Assembly: GCA_037179385.1 (NCBI GenBank)
Contig: CM074188.1
Coordinates: 16,261,318-16,325,317 of the forward strand
Reading direction: 5' to 3'
Length of the DNA: 64,000 nucleotides
Source: Holothuria scabra
Lineage: Eukaryota; Echinodermata; Holothuroidea; Aspidochirotida; Holothuriidae
The position numbers and the translations under genes were made by a program. Under the pieces are notes generated by a model, which saw only the letters and a list, made by a program, of their open reading frames with translations, did no database searches and was not told where the DNA came from. Of this stretch, positions 37,056 to 47,827 are shown one piece after another. Every line of letters starts with the position of its first letter. Position 1 is the stretch's first letter.

Positions 37056-37165
37056 GGGGCCCATTCCACAAAGAGTTACGCACAATTTTAAGTTTGATTC
37101 CCCATACTTGAGTCAACAGTAAATCAAACTTAAGATCGTGCGTAACTCTTTGTGGAACGGGCCCC
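37056..37165. mobile_element. Palindromic GGGGCCC MITE, 110 bp
   Basis: The outer 28 bases at each end are inverted repeats with one mismatch (left GGGGCCCATTCCACAAAG, right CTTTGTGGAACGGGCCCC). The pairing continues inward through AAGTTTGATT/AATCAAACTT. It folds into a single hairpin with a loop of about 20 bases. It directly abuts a SINE head. Confidence 0.85.
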
Positions 37166-37265
37166 TGTTGTTTGGTCTAATGATAGCGAGACATCCGTCT
37201 CTCAAGCTGGAGGTCCAAGTTCGATTCTCATACGCTTGCCAATAACCCTAAAAATGGAACCAATA
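37166..37265 (+). mobile_element. tRNA-derived SINE, diverged copy
   Basis: A-box-like TTTGGTCTAATGATAG and a good B box GTTCGATTC, followed by AAAATGGAACC as in the 44 kb SINE. The tRNA stems are partly broken (CATCCGT against CTGGAGG), so it is an old copy. The palindromic MITE lies immediately upstream. Confidence 0.65.
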
Positions 37266-38587
37266 GACGAATACGGACAGCAAGTGATAATCTGATTTTA
37301 GTACGACATTTTTTATCTGTATCATGGATGGTTACTGTATGGCTGTACACTGAATTGTATCTATCCCTCAATTTGACTGAATGTATGGGTTTGAAGTTCA
37401 CTTAGACAATAAATTAAGAGGATTTAAGGCTGGTGGATCTCACTTATGGCTGGCTGCCTGTAGTCAATAAACGCAAGCGCTGGTTGGATTCGTCTATATG
37501 CCATTGTTTGATGCGTCGCATAAGCAACTGGGTAGGGAGACGAATCCAGTGCTCCAGAACTGGAAAAAAGCCGTCAGTGTGCGCCACTTGATTACAGCAT
37601 TAGTTTAGAGGTAGTCAAAACAGGGAGTTGCTAGATCATACCTCGCCATTACACTGCACTACTCTACACTACGGTCTTACGTGAGAAAGTATGAGCAGCT
37701 GATCGCTTTGAACAGTGTATGAGCCTTTAGCAACTTCCTGGTTAAAGCGTAAATCTCGGCAACAAACCAAATTACCTTTGGTCAGAGGTTGATGCAAGCC
37801 ACATTACATGTCAAAACAGTGGCGATATCCGTGTGTTGTTTGTATTATCTTTCTATAGACACTATTTTACGCATTCATTTGGGGAATTATGACGTATTAG
37901 TAGCATGCGGGAAAGAATTTACAGTATTACGTATATATCAGTGGATCACTGTAAAAGATGGAAATTTTACAACGTCCATTGCGGTTTCATTTTACACAGT
38001 TGCCAATTCAGTGTCAACCTAAGTTGTCAGCGTGGTCTTATGGGACGTGGGACCTGGATGGCCGGGCTGCAGCCCCCAATTGGTCAAGACCTTGCTGAAG
38101 TGGGCAGACTTTGGTTCCCCAGTTGGGCAGAGATAATGCCTAGTTTGGAGATCTGTAGTCGGGCAAAAAGTCACCGCTCCCATCCCACCTGAGAGAAAGA
38201 GTCCCGCACTCTCATGCTTGTTAGTTTGTGTGTCTACACATGACCAATGTATTGCCATCACGTTACACTATTTAAAAAAAAATCTTTAAATTTCTTTTCT
38301 GCTGGGGGAACATTAGCCAGATCAATTCTCATTACAGTACATCAGTAAATGGGTCTATGCAACTAATGGGCCTAATTTGTGTTAAAGTGAGCGAAATCTC
38401 TTTATGCGCTTTGTTGAGGGCGGTGTCGTTATCAAACTGCTTAAGTGCAAACATTCAACAAACCTCCCGTCTGCGGAATTGTTCACTCGGAACTTCTCTT
38501 CATTGATCTCAACATGTAAGTTGTAGACTTACACAGCGTGGATATCTCTTTTATGTGCTATTCAGCATTAAATGTGAACATGCATGA
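37266..38587. other. No gene supported
   Basis: Small inverted pairs occur: GGATTCGTCT with AGACGAATCC near 37487/37538, and CAGGGAGTTGCTA with TAGCAACTTCCTG near 37621/37728. These suggest decayed palindromic elements. 38040-38190 is GC-rich repeat sequence. Confidence 0.45.
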
Positions 38588-38639
38588 TCTTCCTACGGAA
38601 GCGTAGAAGGGCCACTCAAAAGAAAAAAGAACTGTCTCG

Positions 38640-39170
38640 GCAAAGTGACAATTTTCGTAAAATTAACATTTTGAGGACTAAAATTATGTCTTCAAAAGGA
38701 CAAAAATCCGTAGTTTGGCGTTTTGATTAACTTTTCAAAACATTAAAATTCCGAAAGTTGTCATTTTGCCGACTTAAAAATCTCTACAAAATGACAAAAT
38801 TCAGAAAGTTGTCACTTTGTTGAGTTACAACATCTCGTCAAAATAGCAAAATTCAGGAAATTGTCACTTTGCCGAAATAGATCATCTCGTCTAAACGCCA
38901 AAATTAAGAAGAATGTCATTTTGGCGAGTTTGAACATCTCGTCAAAATGGCAAAATTCAGAAAAATGACATTTTAACGAGTTTAAACATTTCGTCAAAAT
39001 CGTAAAATTCAGAAAAATGTCATATTGGCGAATTACAACTTCTCGTCAAAATGGCAAAATTCGAAAAATTGTCATCTTGCCGAGTTAGGTCATCTTGTCT
39101 AAACGGCAATATTCAAGGAAATGTCATTTTGCCGGTTTAGAACATCATGTTTAAACGGCGAAATTTATGG
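38640..39170 (+). repeat. ~53 bp tandem units, left foldback arm
   Basis: Units carry the landmarks CTCGTCAAAATGGCAAAATTC and GAAAA(A/T)TGTCA(T/C)TTTG at intervals of about 50-56 bases, near 38835, 38887, 38939, 38989 and 39045. They are diverged but consistently spaced. Confidence 0.8.
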
Positions 39171-39479
39171 AAGCATTAAGGTGCCATCAAGTTAAGAACT
39201 TAGTCACAAAATGATGAAGTGTTTACTTATGTTCTTAGCATTTTGCAGAAAAATGATGAAATGCAAACTTACAATATATCAACGATTCAAAATTTCACAA
39301 AAATTGATGAATTACGCATTCAACGAATGTTACCTATTCCTCATTTTGCAGAAATTTTTTTTTTATAGTACAATCATGAGTGAAGGCGCTTTACGAACAA
39401 GAAGAAGAAATATGTAAACCGTGGAATCATTAGGTAATAAAATTATGCTAAAAAGTATTCAAAATTTTGGACAGTTCAT

Positions 39480-39605
39480 TTTTCAATGCAATATGTACAT
39501 TCGGTCTCAGTCTCGGTCTTGGACTTTGTCGGTCTCGAATTCTGCCCTGGTCTCGGTCTCGACACGTTTTGGGCTAGGTCTTGGATATGCTGGTCTCGAC
39601 TTAAA
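39480..39605 (+). repeat. GGTCTC/TCGGTCT short repeat
   Basis: A run of imperfect GGTCTCG hexamers or heptamers lies in the loop of the foldback element. It is simple-sequence-like, and the open frames across it are by-products of the repeat. Confidence 0.6.
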
Positions 39606-40140
39606 CACTGGGTCAGATACCCTGCTTCTATAAGGGTAATTAAATCCCAGTTGTTGCTTTTGTCTTAAACCAAGCCCGGACTTGTATAGCATTCAGGTAG
39701 AAATTATGACAAACTTCGTTGTTGTGTCCATTTTTAAGGGCGTTTAGACTTTGCAGATATTAACGTCCCAATAACAACGAAAAAAAAAGCTATTATATGG
39801 GTCCTTTTGAGAACGTAGCAGTGAATAGAAAGGAAGTGATTTAATTGTAGGGTCTTGTATGTTGTTACACCTTGTACACATATCACACTAGAAGCATAGC
39901 AAGAGGGGAAGGGGCAAAGTGCCCCCGGAAAAAGTAAAAGGTAAAATTGTTCAGACAGTAAAATGAAAGAAAGAGATTGCCCCCACCCGAAATTCGAATT
40001 TCAGGGGCTCTCTGAAGTCTGAAAGTTTTATCCCCGCTTCCTGCCTCAAGAGGTCAGATTGCCCCAAACAGATAAACAGAAATGTTTCGTTATGAAAACA
40101 TGTGTATTAGTTTTAATGATGGCGCGCTTTATTCTACCCC

Positions 40141-40715
40141 TTTAAAGGCATGTTCTTGTGGATTTTTTCCTCTGTTTTGTAAGGAAAAAATATTCCACAC
40201 CATGCCCTCAAACCCTACCATAATACTATTTCCCTAACTCAAGATATCTCACTTTAAAGATTAGTTATTTTTGCTGAAAACTGCTTTTCAACAAAGCCAC
40301 AAAAAGTTATGTAATGTGGGCACATTGCTTCAAATTCCTTCTGTTTTTCTTTATAATTGAAAATCCTGTTTGTTCTTGAAATTTGATACTGCTGGAATAT
40401 TTGAATATCTTTTCCTGTAGATCTAGCATTACCCTTCACCATAAATTGAGTACAACCAACAATATTGCATAATATTGCCTGCAGCGGCATCATAATCGTA
40501 AATAAATTGAATGCAATGTAAAATTAATGTGCCAATGATGACATCACAGATTTCCCATGATGCATCAAATCCCAAGAAAAATTGGCAATACTTTAAAAAA
40601 TTTGTATTTTCCAAACGGTATAAGCTATGGAGATGCCATTTTTAGCTTCTGAAAGAGAAAATTTTTCTCCTTATTTTGAATTTAACGAATTTTGTCTCCA
40701 GAATATGCCTTTAAA
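40141..40715 (-). mobile_element. Non-autonomous TIR element, family A, copy 2
   Basis: Same family as 1722-2304, in inverse orientation. The ends are TTTAAAGGCATGTTCTTG and CTCCAGAATATGCCTTTAAA. It lies inside the loop of the foldback element, so it inserted after, or travelled with, that element. The two copies differ at many sites, mostly in non-synonymous positions of the shared frame, as expected of neutral non-coding DNA. Confidence 0.8.
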
Positions 40716-40984
40716 ATGTGGAAATAGGAATTAAAAGAAGATTCGTAATTCGTCATTTTTCTGCCAATTGACAATATGCTAAATTTATTACTTGCAATAT
40801 GTGAGTAATTCAGTGCAAAAATGTTGAACTGTTGAAATATTGTACGTTTGCATTTTATCATTTATATGCAAAATGTTAAGATAATAAGACTCATTTCATT
40901 ATTTTGTTGCAAAATGTTAAGATAATGCGATGACTAAGTTCGTAATTTGATGGCACCTAACGTTTCCATACAATTGAGCCCTAA

Positions 40985-41500
40985 AGGTTCTAACTGGGCG
41001 AAATGGCAATCTTCCAAATTTTGCCGTTTTGACTAGATGTTTTTTCTGGGCAAAATGTCATATTTTCCGAATTTTGCCATTTCGACGAGATGTTCTAACT
41101 CGGCAAATTGACAAAATTCCAAATTTTGCCATGTTGACGAGATGTAGTAACTCGGCAAAATGACAGTTTTCGGAATTTCGCCATTTTGACAATATGTTGT
41201 GACTCGGCAAAATGACAGTTTTCTGGATTTTACCATTCTGACGAGATGTTCTATTTCGGCAAAAGGACAATTACGGAATTTCGCCATTTTGACAACATGT
41301 TCTTACTCGGCAAAATAAAAATTTGGGGAACTTTGTCATTTTGATGAGATGTTGTTTGGTCGGCAAAATATAAATTTTCCGAATTTTGCCATTTTGACGA
41401 GATGTTTTATCTTGTCAAAATGACAATTTTCCGAATTTTGCCTTTTTAAGGAGTCCATTAAGTCGTCAAAATGTCAATTTTACGAAAATTGTCACTTTGC
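40985..41500 (-). repeat. ~53 bp tandem units, right foldback arm
   Basis: Inverted counterpart of the left arm, with repeated ATTTTGCCATTTTGACGAGA and CTCGGCAAAATGACA(A/G)TTTTC units. The open frames that cross it are repeat artefacts. Confidence 0.8.
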
Positions 41501-41559
41501 CGAGGCAGTTCTTTTTTCTTTGGAGTGGCCCTTCTACGCTTCCGTATCTTCCGACTACG

Positions 41560-42358
41560 TACGTTTAAGTTTACGTTCATTGTTGATCTCTGGAGACTCC
41601 GAATATGCCAACGATTTATGAGACCTTTAAAGGTACTTCTCTTCCTTTGACTAAAGTCACGTGCAGTATCTATTTTGCATTCACTGTAGAATGGAACAAC
41701 GCACGGTAAACCTACGGAGTAGCGATATAAATGGGGAGAGGGTTGGTCAGTAAAGTTTTGTGTTTTTTCGGGGACGTGACTCATTCAGAGTTAAGTGATC
41801 ACACCTCCTTCGGGGAAAAAACGTTTTCGTTTCACCGATTGGTTGTTTGCCATTTGGTCGGGAACTCGAGTTTAGAAAATAGTTCTTCAATTTTTAACTA
41901 AGCCAATGATATATATGAACCAAAACGATCGAGTCAATGATTTGCACAAAGTCACAGTTGAGAGGAGAAAGCCATATATTAGAAATGTCTTTCAAACTTC
42001 CTAGATCCGGTATAAGCAGAAAAAGACCAATAAAGCTCAAAACTTTTCAAAGTTGAAGAAACTAAACGGTACTTTTTTGAATATATATTTTCAATTTTAT
42101 GATTTAACGGTGCTATCAGGTGGGAATTTCATCTAACCAAACATCTCAAGGAAGCCCATCTTCGTTTCTTGGTGATGTTCCCAGATGAGTCAAGGACATA
42201 TTCTCCAGTTCTGATTTACAGTTTGTTCAGGTTCTCATGAGAAGACGGTTTACATTCAGTTTAAGCCTTTTTCCTTTTTATCCTTTATCCACAGATGTCA
42301 CTCAATTTCTTCTATAATTCCCATATGCCCTTTCTTATTTCACAAGTTGTTTTTGTAG
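41560..42358. other. No gene seen upstream of Ly6-like exon
   Basis: I looked here for a signal-peptide exon that could precede the exon at 42359 and found no convincing ATG-plus-hydrophobic-plus-donor. The upstream exon may lie farther away. Confidence 0.4.
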
Positions 42359-42474
42359 AGGGGCAAACTTGTTTGCAATGTGCATATACCCAGTTTGCCA
42401 ACATTGAACGGCATGAACTTGACATAGTGCCGGGAAATGAGATATTTATTAATGTTACGTCCAATTGCACCTGT
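42359..42474 (+). CDS. Ly6/uPAR-like domain exon (partial gene)
   Basis: A strong acceptor (long T-rich tract, TTGTTTTTGTAG) leads in phase 1 into a frame containing QTCLQCAYTQFANIERHE and then NVTSNCTC. The LxCxxC-type start, 38 codons, and a phase-1 boundary match the first domain exon of Ly6/uPAR three-finger proteins. These are small disulphide-rich proteins, often secreted or GPI-anchored. N-V-T and N-C-T are possible glycosylation sequons. The donor could be GTAAAG (42475) or GTGTAA (42473). The later cysteine-rich exon ending in the usual CN motif was not found, so the gene is incomplete here or the match is coincidental. Confidence 0.35.
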
Positions 42475-42479
42475 GTAAA

Positions 42480-43675
<1,196 letters not shown>

Positions 43676-44040
43676 TTGGAGGTAAAAAACTGTTCAACAC
43701 ATGATGGGATGAACTTCAATGAAACATAAATACAACAGGTATGCTGGTAGGCCTACTCAATGCTTTGACTAGATTTGGCTCATAAAGGAAACGAATAGTT
43801 TCGCATTGAGCCATTTGTAGTCAAATTTGTAATATACTTGTCAAATATTTGACAAGGTTCCAGTTCGTACCCATTTGACTAGATGTTTTTAGAGCTGAAA
43901 AAATGTCTTTCGGTCTTTTTAAGGGGTCGGGTTTTTCTGTAGGTTTCGGGCCAACAGATGGGGCGTCTCCGCTCAGTGTTGGCGAGCTGCCCCGCCCTCC
44001 TTCTTTAAATGTCTGATTCCGCTTCAAACCGTGCGCTTGG

Positions 44041-44277
44041 TCTAACGGTGGAGCATCCGCCTCTCACGCGGAAGGCCCGGCTCGATTCCCAGGTCGAGTC
44101 ATACCAAAGACTCTAAAAATGGAACCTACTGTCGTTGCGCGTAATGCTCTGCAAAAGCAATGGAGTAGGGAAAACAAGTCAATGAGCCCGATCTGGAAAA
44201 AGGGCCGTGGCCGACTCGATTTGAACCAATAGGTTGTGAAACTGGGCCGTAAAACTCTATCTAACTAACAAATCTAA
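44041..44277 (+). mobile_element. Full-length tRNA(Glu)-like SINE
   Basis: The head is tRNA-like: A box TGGTCTAACGGTGG, anticodon stem TCCGC/GCGGA with loop CTCTCAC (anticodon CTC, glutamate), and B box GGCTCGATTCC. No proper acceptor-stem pairing closes it, so it is a SINE and not a tRNA gene. The body runs through AAAATGGAACCTACTGTCG, GCAATGGAGTAGGGAAAACA and GGGCCGTAAAACTCTATCT and ends in CTAACTAACAAATC. The same family appears at 280, 7787, 37166, 43153, 53624 and 56040. It would be transcribed by RNA polymerase III and mobilised by a LINE not seen here. Confidence 0.85.
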
Positions 44278-44388
44278 TTAACTGATCCCGTGTATGCAGT
44301 AATCCTTTAAAGAATGTCAGGTTCATAAAACTACAGAAACATCATGTGTAAGAGAGCAACCGCTACGCGTGGGCTCCCTTGGTATATC

Positions 44389-44423
44389 TTAAAGACACTG
44401 TATCGTGGAGCGAAACGGGGGCG
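44389..44423 (+). promoter_or_regulatory. 35 bp motif, left copy
   Basis: TTAAAGACACTGTATCGTGG continues into a GAGCGAAACGGGGGCG tract. The same 35 bases, with two differences, lie inverted at 59390-59424. Each copy sits just outside the CpG-poor block, several hundred bases upstream of a candidate first exon and in sense orientation. It could be a conserved promoter element or the end of a dispersed MITE. Confidence 0.5.
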
Positions 44424-44737
44424 GCAGCATGTTTTTAGAATTGTTCTTTTCTCCTTCGCGCATCAAAATCTGTTACAGCGCCATCACCCTTCTTGGCCGT
44501 GAAAATGGTTCGTGGAATCGACGGAGGGATGTTGAAGCATGGAAGTACTAGACGGTACTCATTCGGGTGATGTGGATTTCTGCAAGACATTTGCAAATAC
44601 CACATACAACGCACAACGAACAATCGTCGGCAATAACAAGAGATGTCGGCGAGGGCAACTTTTCCTAAAATTAACATGAGATTGACGGCACGGCTTCCAG
44701 GGAACCTTTATCAACTTTAATTAACCAGTAATTTGCG

Positions 44738-44757
44738 ATGTTTAAAGCTGTGAGAAG
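44738..44757 (+). CDS. Putative first exon of small plus-strand gene
   Basis: The ATG encodes MFKAVR plus two bases and is followed by a good donor (AGAAG|GTAAGG). The CpG-rich upstream sequence changes to CpG-poor sequence just downstream, as expected at a promoter/gene-body boundary. The phase fits the acceptor at 46826, where the frame continues RLGKTAGVIMLGYSDRS. A basic, amphipathic N-terminus would suit a mitochondrial presequence, but that is speculation. Confidence 0.3.
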
Positions 44758-44763
44758 GTAAGG

Positions 44764-46820
44764 AAAAGAGATATGCGCAAATACGATGGCAATTAGTAGA
44801 CATTGGCAGTAATTCTGCGAAAAATCCTTTGCTTGGCGATGTGTAGTATGTATTACGTACGTGTATATGCCATATAAAATTGAAAAAGGGAGAAACTTTC
44901 CCCAGATTATGGGCACAAATTCCCAAGGTCCGATACAACTTAATAAAGCAAGAAACAAATTCAACTTCCATCACGTTGCATGTGGATCCTTAATTGTTAT
45001 TTAATTGAGTGTATAATTAATGCTACAGTAGTTTCTACCGGGATACACCTTCAAATTAAGGCTGATATATATTAAACAGCTGTGAAAGGGACAGAACTTT
45101 AGTCATGGCCAGTATGAAATTACCTCAAGCACAACACTCTTTGTCCTACAATTGAGTTACATAGTGTTTTAGTAAAATATATCCCACAATTAGAAAGACT
45201 TGTGTGAATTGACGGATTTCAGACTACACTCTGATCACATATGATGGCCTAGCTAGCTTGACAATTGGCTTTTCACCCCCTTAATTAGACAAAATCAAAA
45301 AAGAACAGTTGTGTGATGCACAAAAGATTAGGAAGGGTTTGCTTGATGAAAGCATTATATACAGTATGATTAGAAATAAATTGGATGACCATGTTCAAAG
45401 GATAAGAATGCAGTATCCAACCAGCTCAGTACTGTTGAAATAATGCCCACAATTTCCACTGAATGCTTAATTGACATGTGACAGCAAGTTGCATCTAGGG
45501 ATAGTCTGGCCATGATGGTTGTCTGAAACAGTACACCCGACCTCAGGAGAACTTAGTTTACTAGACCAAAGATTTTAAGACTTTTCAGGGTGTTAGCTAT
45601 AATCCATTACCTAACCTCATTTTAAAACATCAGGGTATTAAATAGCCCTCAAACAGGTCTATGTCATCAGTTAAATGGCCTAATGAAATGCTGTACATGC
45701 AACAGAATACACATGCAGCCCTGTTAACTACATGTAGGTATAGGGGGTGGCAATTAGAACTTCTTTCCACTGATACCCGAAGTGTAACTGAATATAAATC
45801 TATCAATCATTTAAAGCCCCCCCCCCCCTCTTACCCTCCAAATTCAAGAAAAAAAGGTTCTAGCTACCCCACATGACAAAGTTTCTTGTCAAACTATGTT
45901 TGCCACTGCTAGGCTTCTTTAAAGGGTGAATCTCTTCATTCCAAATGGTTCCCACCAGTTCTGGTAAAATGGCTAACATCTTTAGCTCCTCAAAAAGCAC
46001 ACAAACTTTTGTTGCTAAGAGACTAACCCTGTCAAGTAGCTGTCATGTTTAATAAATCAGAACAATTGCGGTGCATGCAACTGCCTGTTGTAATGAAAGC
46101 ATATTAGCTCCCTAATGCATCTTCTGAATTGGTCAATGGAAGAGCAGTCACTTATTACAAAGGTTACTCTCTCATAACTAATCGACATGAGTATCCACAT
46201 TTTTTGAAAATGATTCCCTTCACAAGCTAGCGTACATCTCTCATGTTTCATATGCTAACTATTTTGCATTTTAATTAACATCCGTATGAAATAAACATCA
46301 TATTAATCCAGGCCTATGTGTCATTCATGTAACAGCTCAGTAGCCTCTGTCTGTCACAAGAATCTTCAACATGGCTTTATGTACATAGCATGAAGTAATT
46401 AAGTTAAAATATCATACCAGAGTAAACTAACCTTCAAAGTACAACATTTTCAACAGTTTACTGAAACTAAAAGGTTATTTTAATTACTACATGTGACATA
46501 TTACTTATTTATATTATGCTCTTCTTTGTATCCTTGAAGGCACTAGCACTACAGGAACTGCATCAACTTTTCTGAAAAAAAAAAAAAAAACACCTACAAT
46601 ACCTACTATATGGCAAAACTCATGCATGGGAACCTACCATTATCTTCTTGTTAGGCTGGAAGGAAAATGTCTTCTCGATCTTTAAAGAAGAAAGTGCAGG
46701 CCAGGACTGTATGGTGGCTTTGAGAACTACATCTCCACTGCAAGCTGATTGCCTAGAGAATTCAACTATTCAAACTTGCCAGTGCTTCATATGACTGTCA
46801 ATACTTACTTAATGCAATAT
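44764..46820. other. Probable intron, CpG-poor
   Basis: CpG-depleted sequence with few coding signals. The C10 run at 45817 and surrounding CCCTCTTACCC are simple sequence. Open frames on the minus strand at 44671-44974 and 46057-46251 show no coherent splice context. Confidence 0.35.
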
Positions 46821-46826
46821 TCCGAG

Positions 46827-47004
46827 ACTGGGGAAGACGGCCGGTGTCATCATGTTAGGGTACAGTGACAGGAGTGCAAGTATAGGAGCGGAAAGGCCAC
46901 CCAGAAGTACATTGAGATGGGAATTGCATATCATGATATCAGTGACAAAAAATGTACTTGTAGACCCAAACTATCATGCAAGATATATCATGAAAGTTGC
47001 ATGA
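46827..47004 (+). CDS. Putative terminal exon of small plus-strand gene
   Basis: After ATTCCGAG the frame reads LGKTAGVIMLGYSDRSASIG and stays open for 59 codons to TGA (47002-47004). It joins the exon at 44738-44757 in phase, for a protein of about 65 residues. CpG dinucleotides (CCGAG, GACGGCCGG, GAGCGG) are kept here inside a CpG-poor block, as expected of selected coding sequence. An AATAAA lies near 47285. The antisense frame is also open and hydrophobic, and a GTAAGT donor on the minus strand overlaps the start, so strand is not certain. No family recognised. Confidence 0.3.
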
Positions 47005-47489
47005 AAGCCTCGAATTCCTATATTTTAAAAACTTCATTTACAAAGCTGGCAGTAGTTTTATATATATTTTGAAATATAAACTTTTTTTAAGAAAAACACA
47101 AGTTTTTGTATCATTTTTGAAGTAAATTCATAACAACATGCAAAATAGAAGAGTTATGTTTTGTTTGGGAATTAATCATAGTGTCTTCTATTATAAAAAA
47201 AATAAGAGCTTTCCACTGTACTGTCCTGCTTGTTGATCAAGAAAAGTATTATGGCATGTTGATGGGAAATTTTAAGTGTAAAACAATAAAGTGAAACAGC
47301 TGGTACAAGATTCCAGTAAGAATATGGTACTTCTCATCTTTTGCTTTCTGTCAATTGACTTTTTAGGAATTCCAGTAATTATTATGATTTTGTCAAAAAT
47401 CATTTAATATTACTATGAGATATGAGTGAATTACATATTTCCTATACCTTTACATATGCCTTGAAGACTAGTTGGGTCTATTCACTTAC

Positions 47490-47604
47490 AGAGGTAGATC
47501 AGAAAAATGATGGGGTATTTACAGGATGTAGAAGAATCTATTTCCAGTGGTTTACAGCAGTTATGGTAGTGTTGTAAATTGCATTCACTGGCCAGAGCAA
47601 GGAC
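47490..47604 (-). CDS. Candidate internal exon, minus strand
   Basis: Acceptor CATCTTTCTACAG and donor GTAAGTGAAT flank 115 bases that are open in phase 0 only. The encoded peptide begins VLALASECNLQHYHNCCK and is cysteine-rich. The only other frames hit stops. A 28-base candidate exon upstream (47800-47827) joins in a compatible phase. It could belong to a second minus-strand gene or to an alternative 3' part of the gene at 50.9-58.6 kb. No family recognised. Confidence 0.3.
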
Positions 47605-47799
47605 CTGTAGAAAGATGTATAGCCTACCTACCATTCCTTTTGAATGAGAATGACAGAAGATGTTTTGATGATTTTGAGTTTGCAATTAAAGAGCCGTTCA
47701 TTCTCATATAGAATCAAGCACGCACCTAGTGTATTTCATTAGCATTCTGGACCAAAATGAGGGGGGGGGGAGGGGGAGAAAGGAGGAGGTGATACTTAC

Positions 47800-47827
47800 C
47801 GTGCACACTGTCCTGCAGGTTGAAAGG
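47800..47827 (-). CDS. Candidate 28-base microexon, minus strand
   Basis: Acceptor TAGTTCTTGTCAG and a perfect donor GTAAGTATC flank 28 bases. In the phase needed by 47490-47604 it reads LSTCRTVCT. Another frame (PFNLQDSVH) is equally open. On the plus strand the same place offers an acceptor (CACACTGTCCTGCAG), so direction is uncertain. Confidence 0.2.

Larger units (their letters stand above)
38594..41546. mobile_element. Foldback (FB-like) transposable element
   Basis: The element starts TACGGAAGCGTAGAAGGGCC and ends with the same sequence inverted. TCTTCC is duplicated on both sides (38588-38593 and 41547-41552). Each arm is about 800 bases. Beyond the terminal 40-50 bases, each arm is made of about ten degenerate units of roughly 53 bases (CTCGTCAAAATGGCAAAATT and relatives). 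Further in, the arms still match as inverted sequence (GGTGCCATCAA...TTAGTCA). This architecture, long terminal inverted repeats made of short tandem repeats, is that of foldback elements. No transposase is present, and the loop holds a family A element. Confidence 0.8.

Noticed and set aside
41033..41287. Open frames across the foldback arms (and 38812-38997)
   Set aside because: Repetitive translations of the ~53 bp units.
44041..44113. tRNA-Glu gene
   Set aside because: A and B boxes and a CTC anticodon loop are present, but the acceptor stem does not close and the copy continues into a SINE body shared by other copies.
46818..46960. Hydrophobic minus-strand frame (LNVLLGGLSAPILALLSLYP) with a GTAAGT donor
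   Set aside because: It has a TAA exactly at the donor and is antisense to a frame that fits a plus-strand exon. Strand data would settle it.
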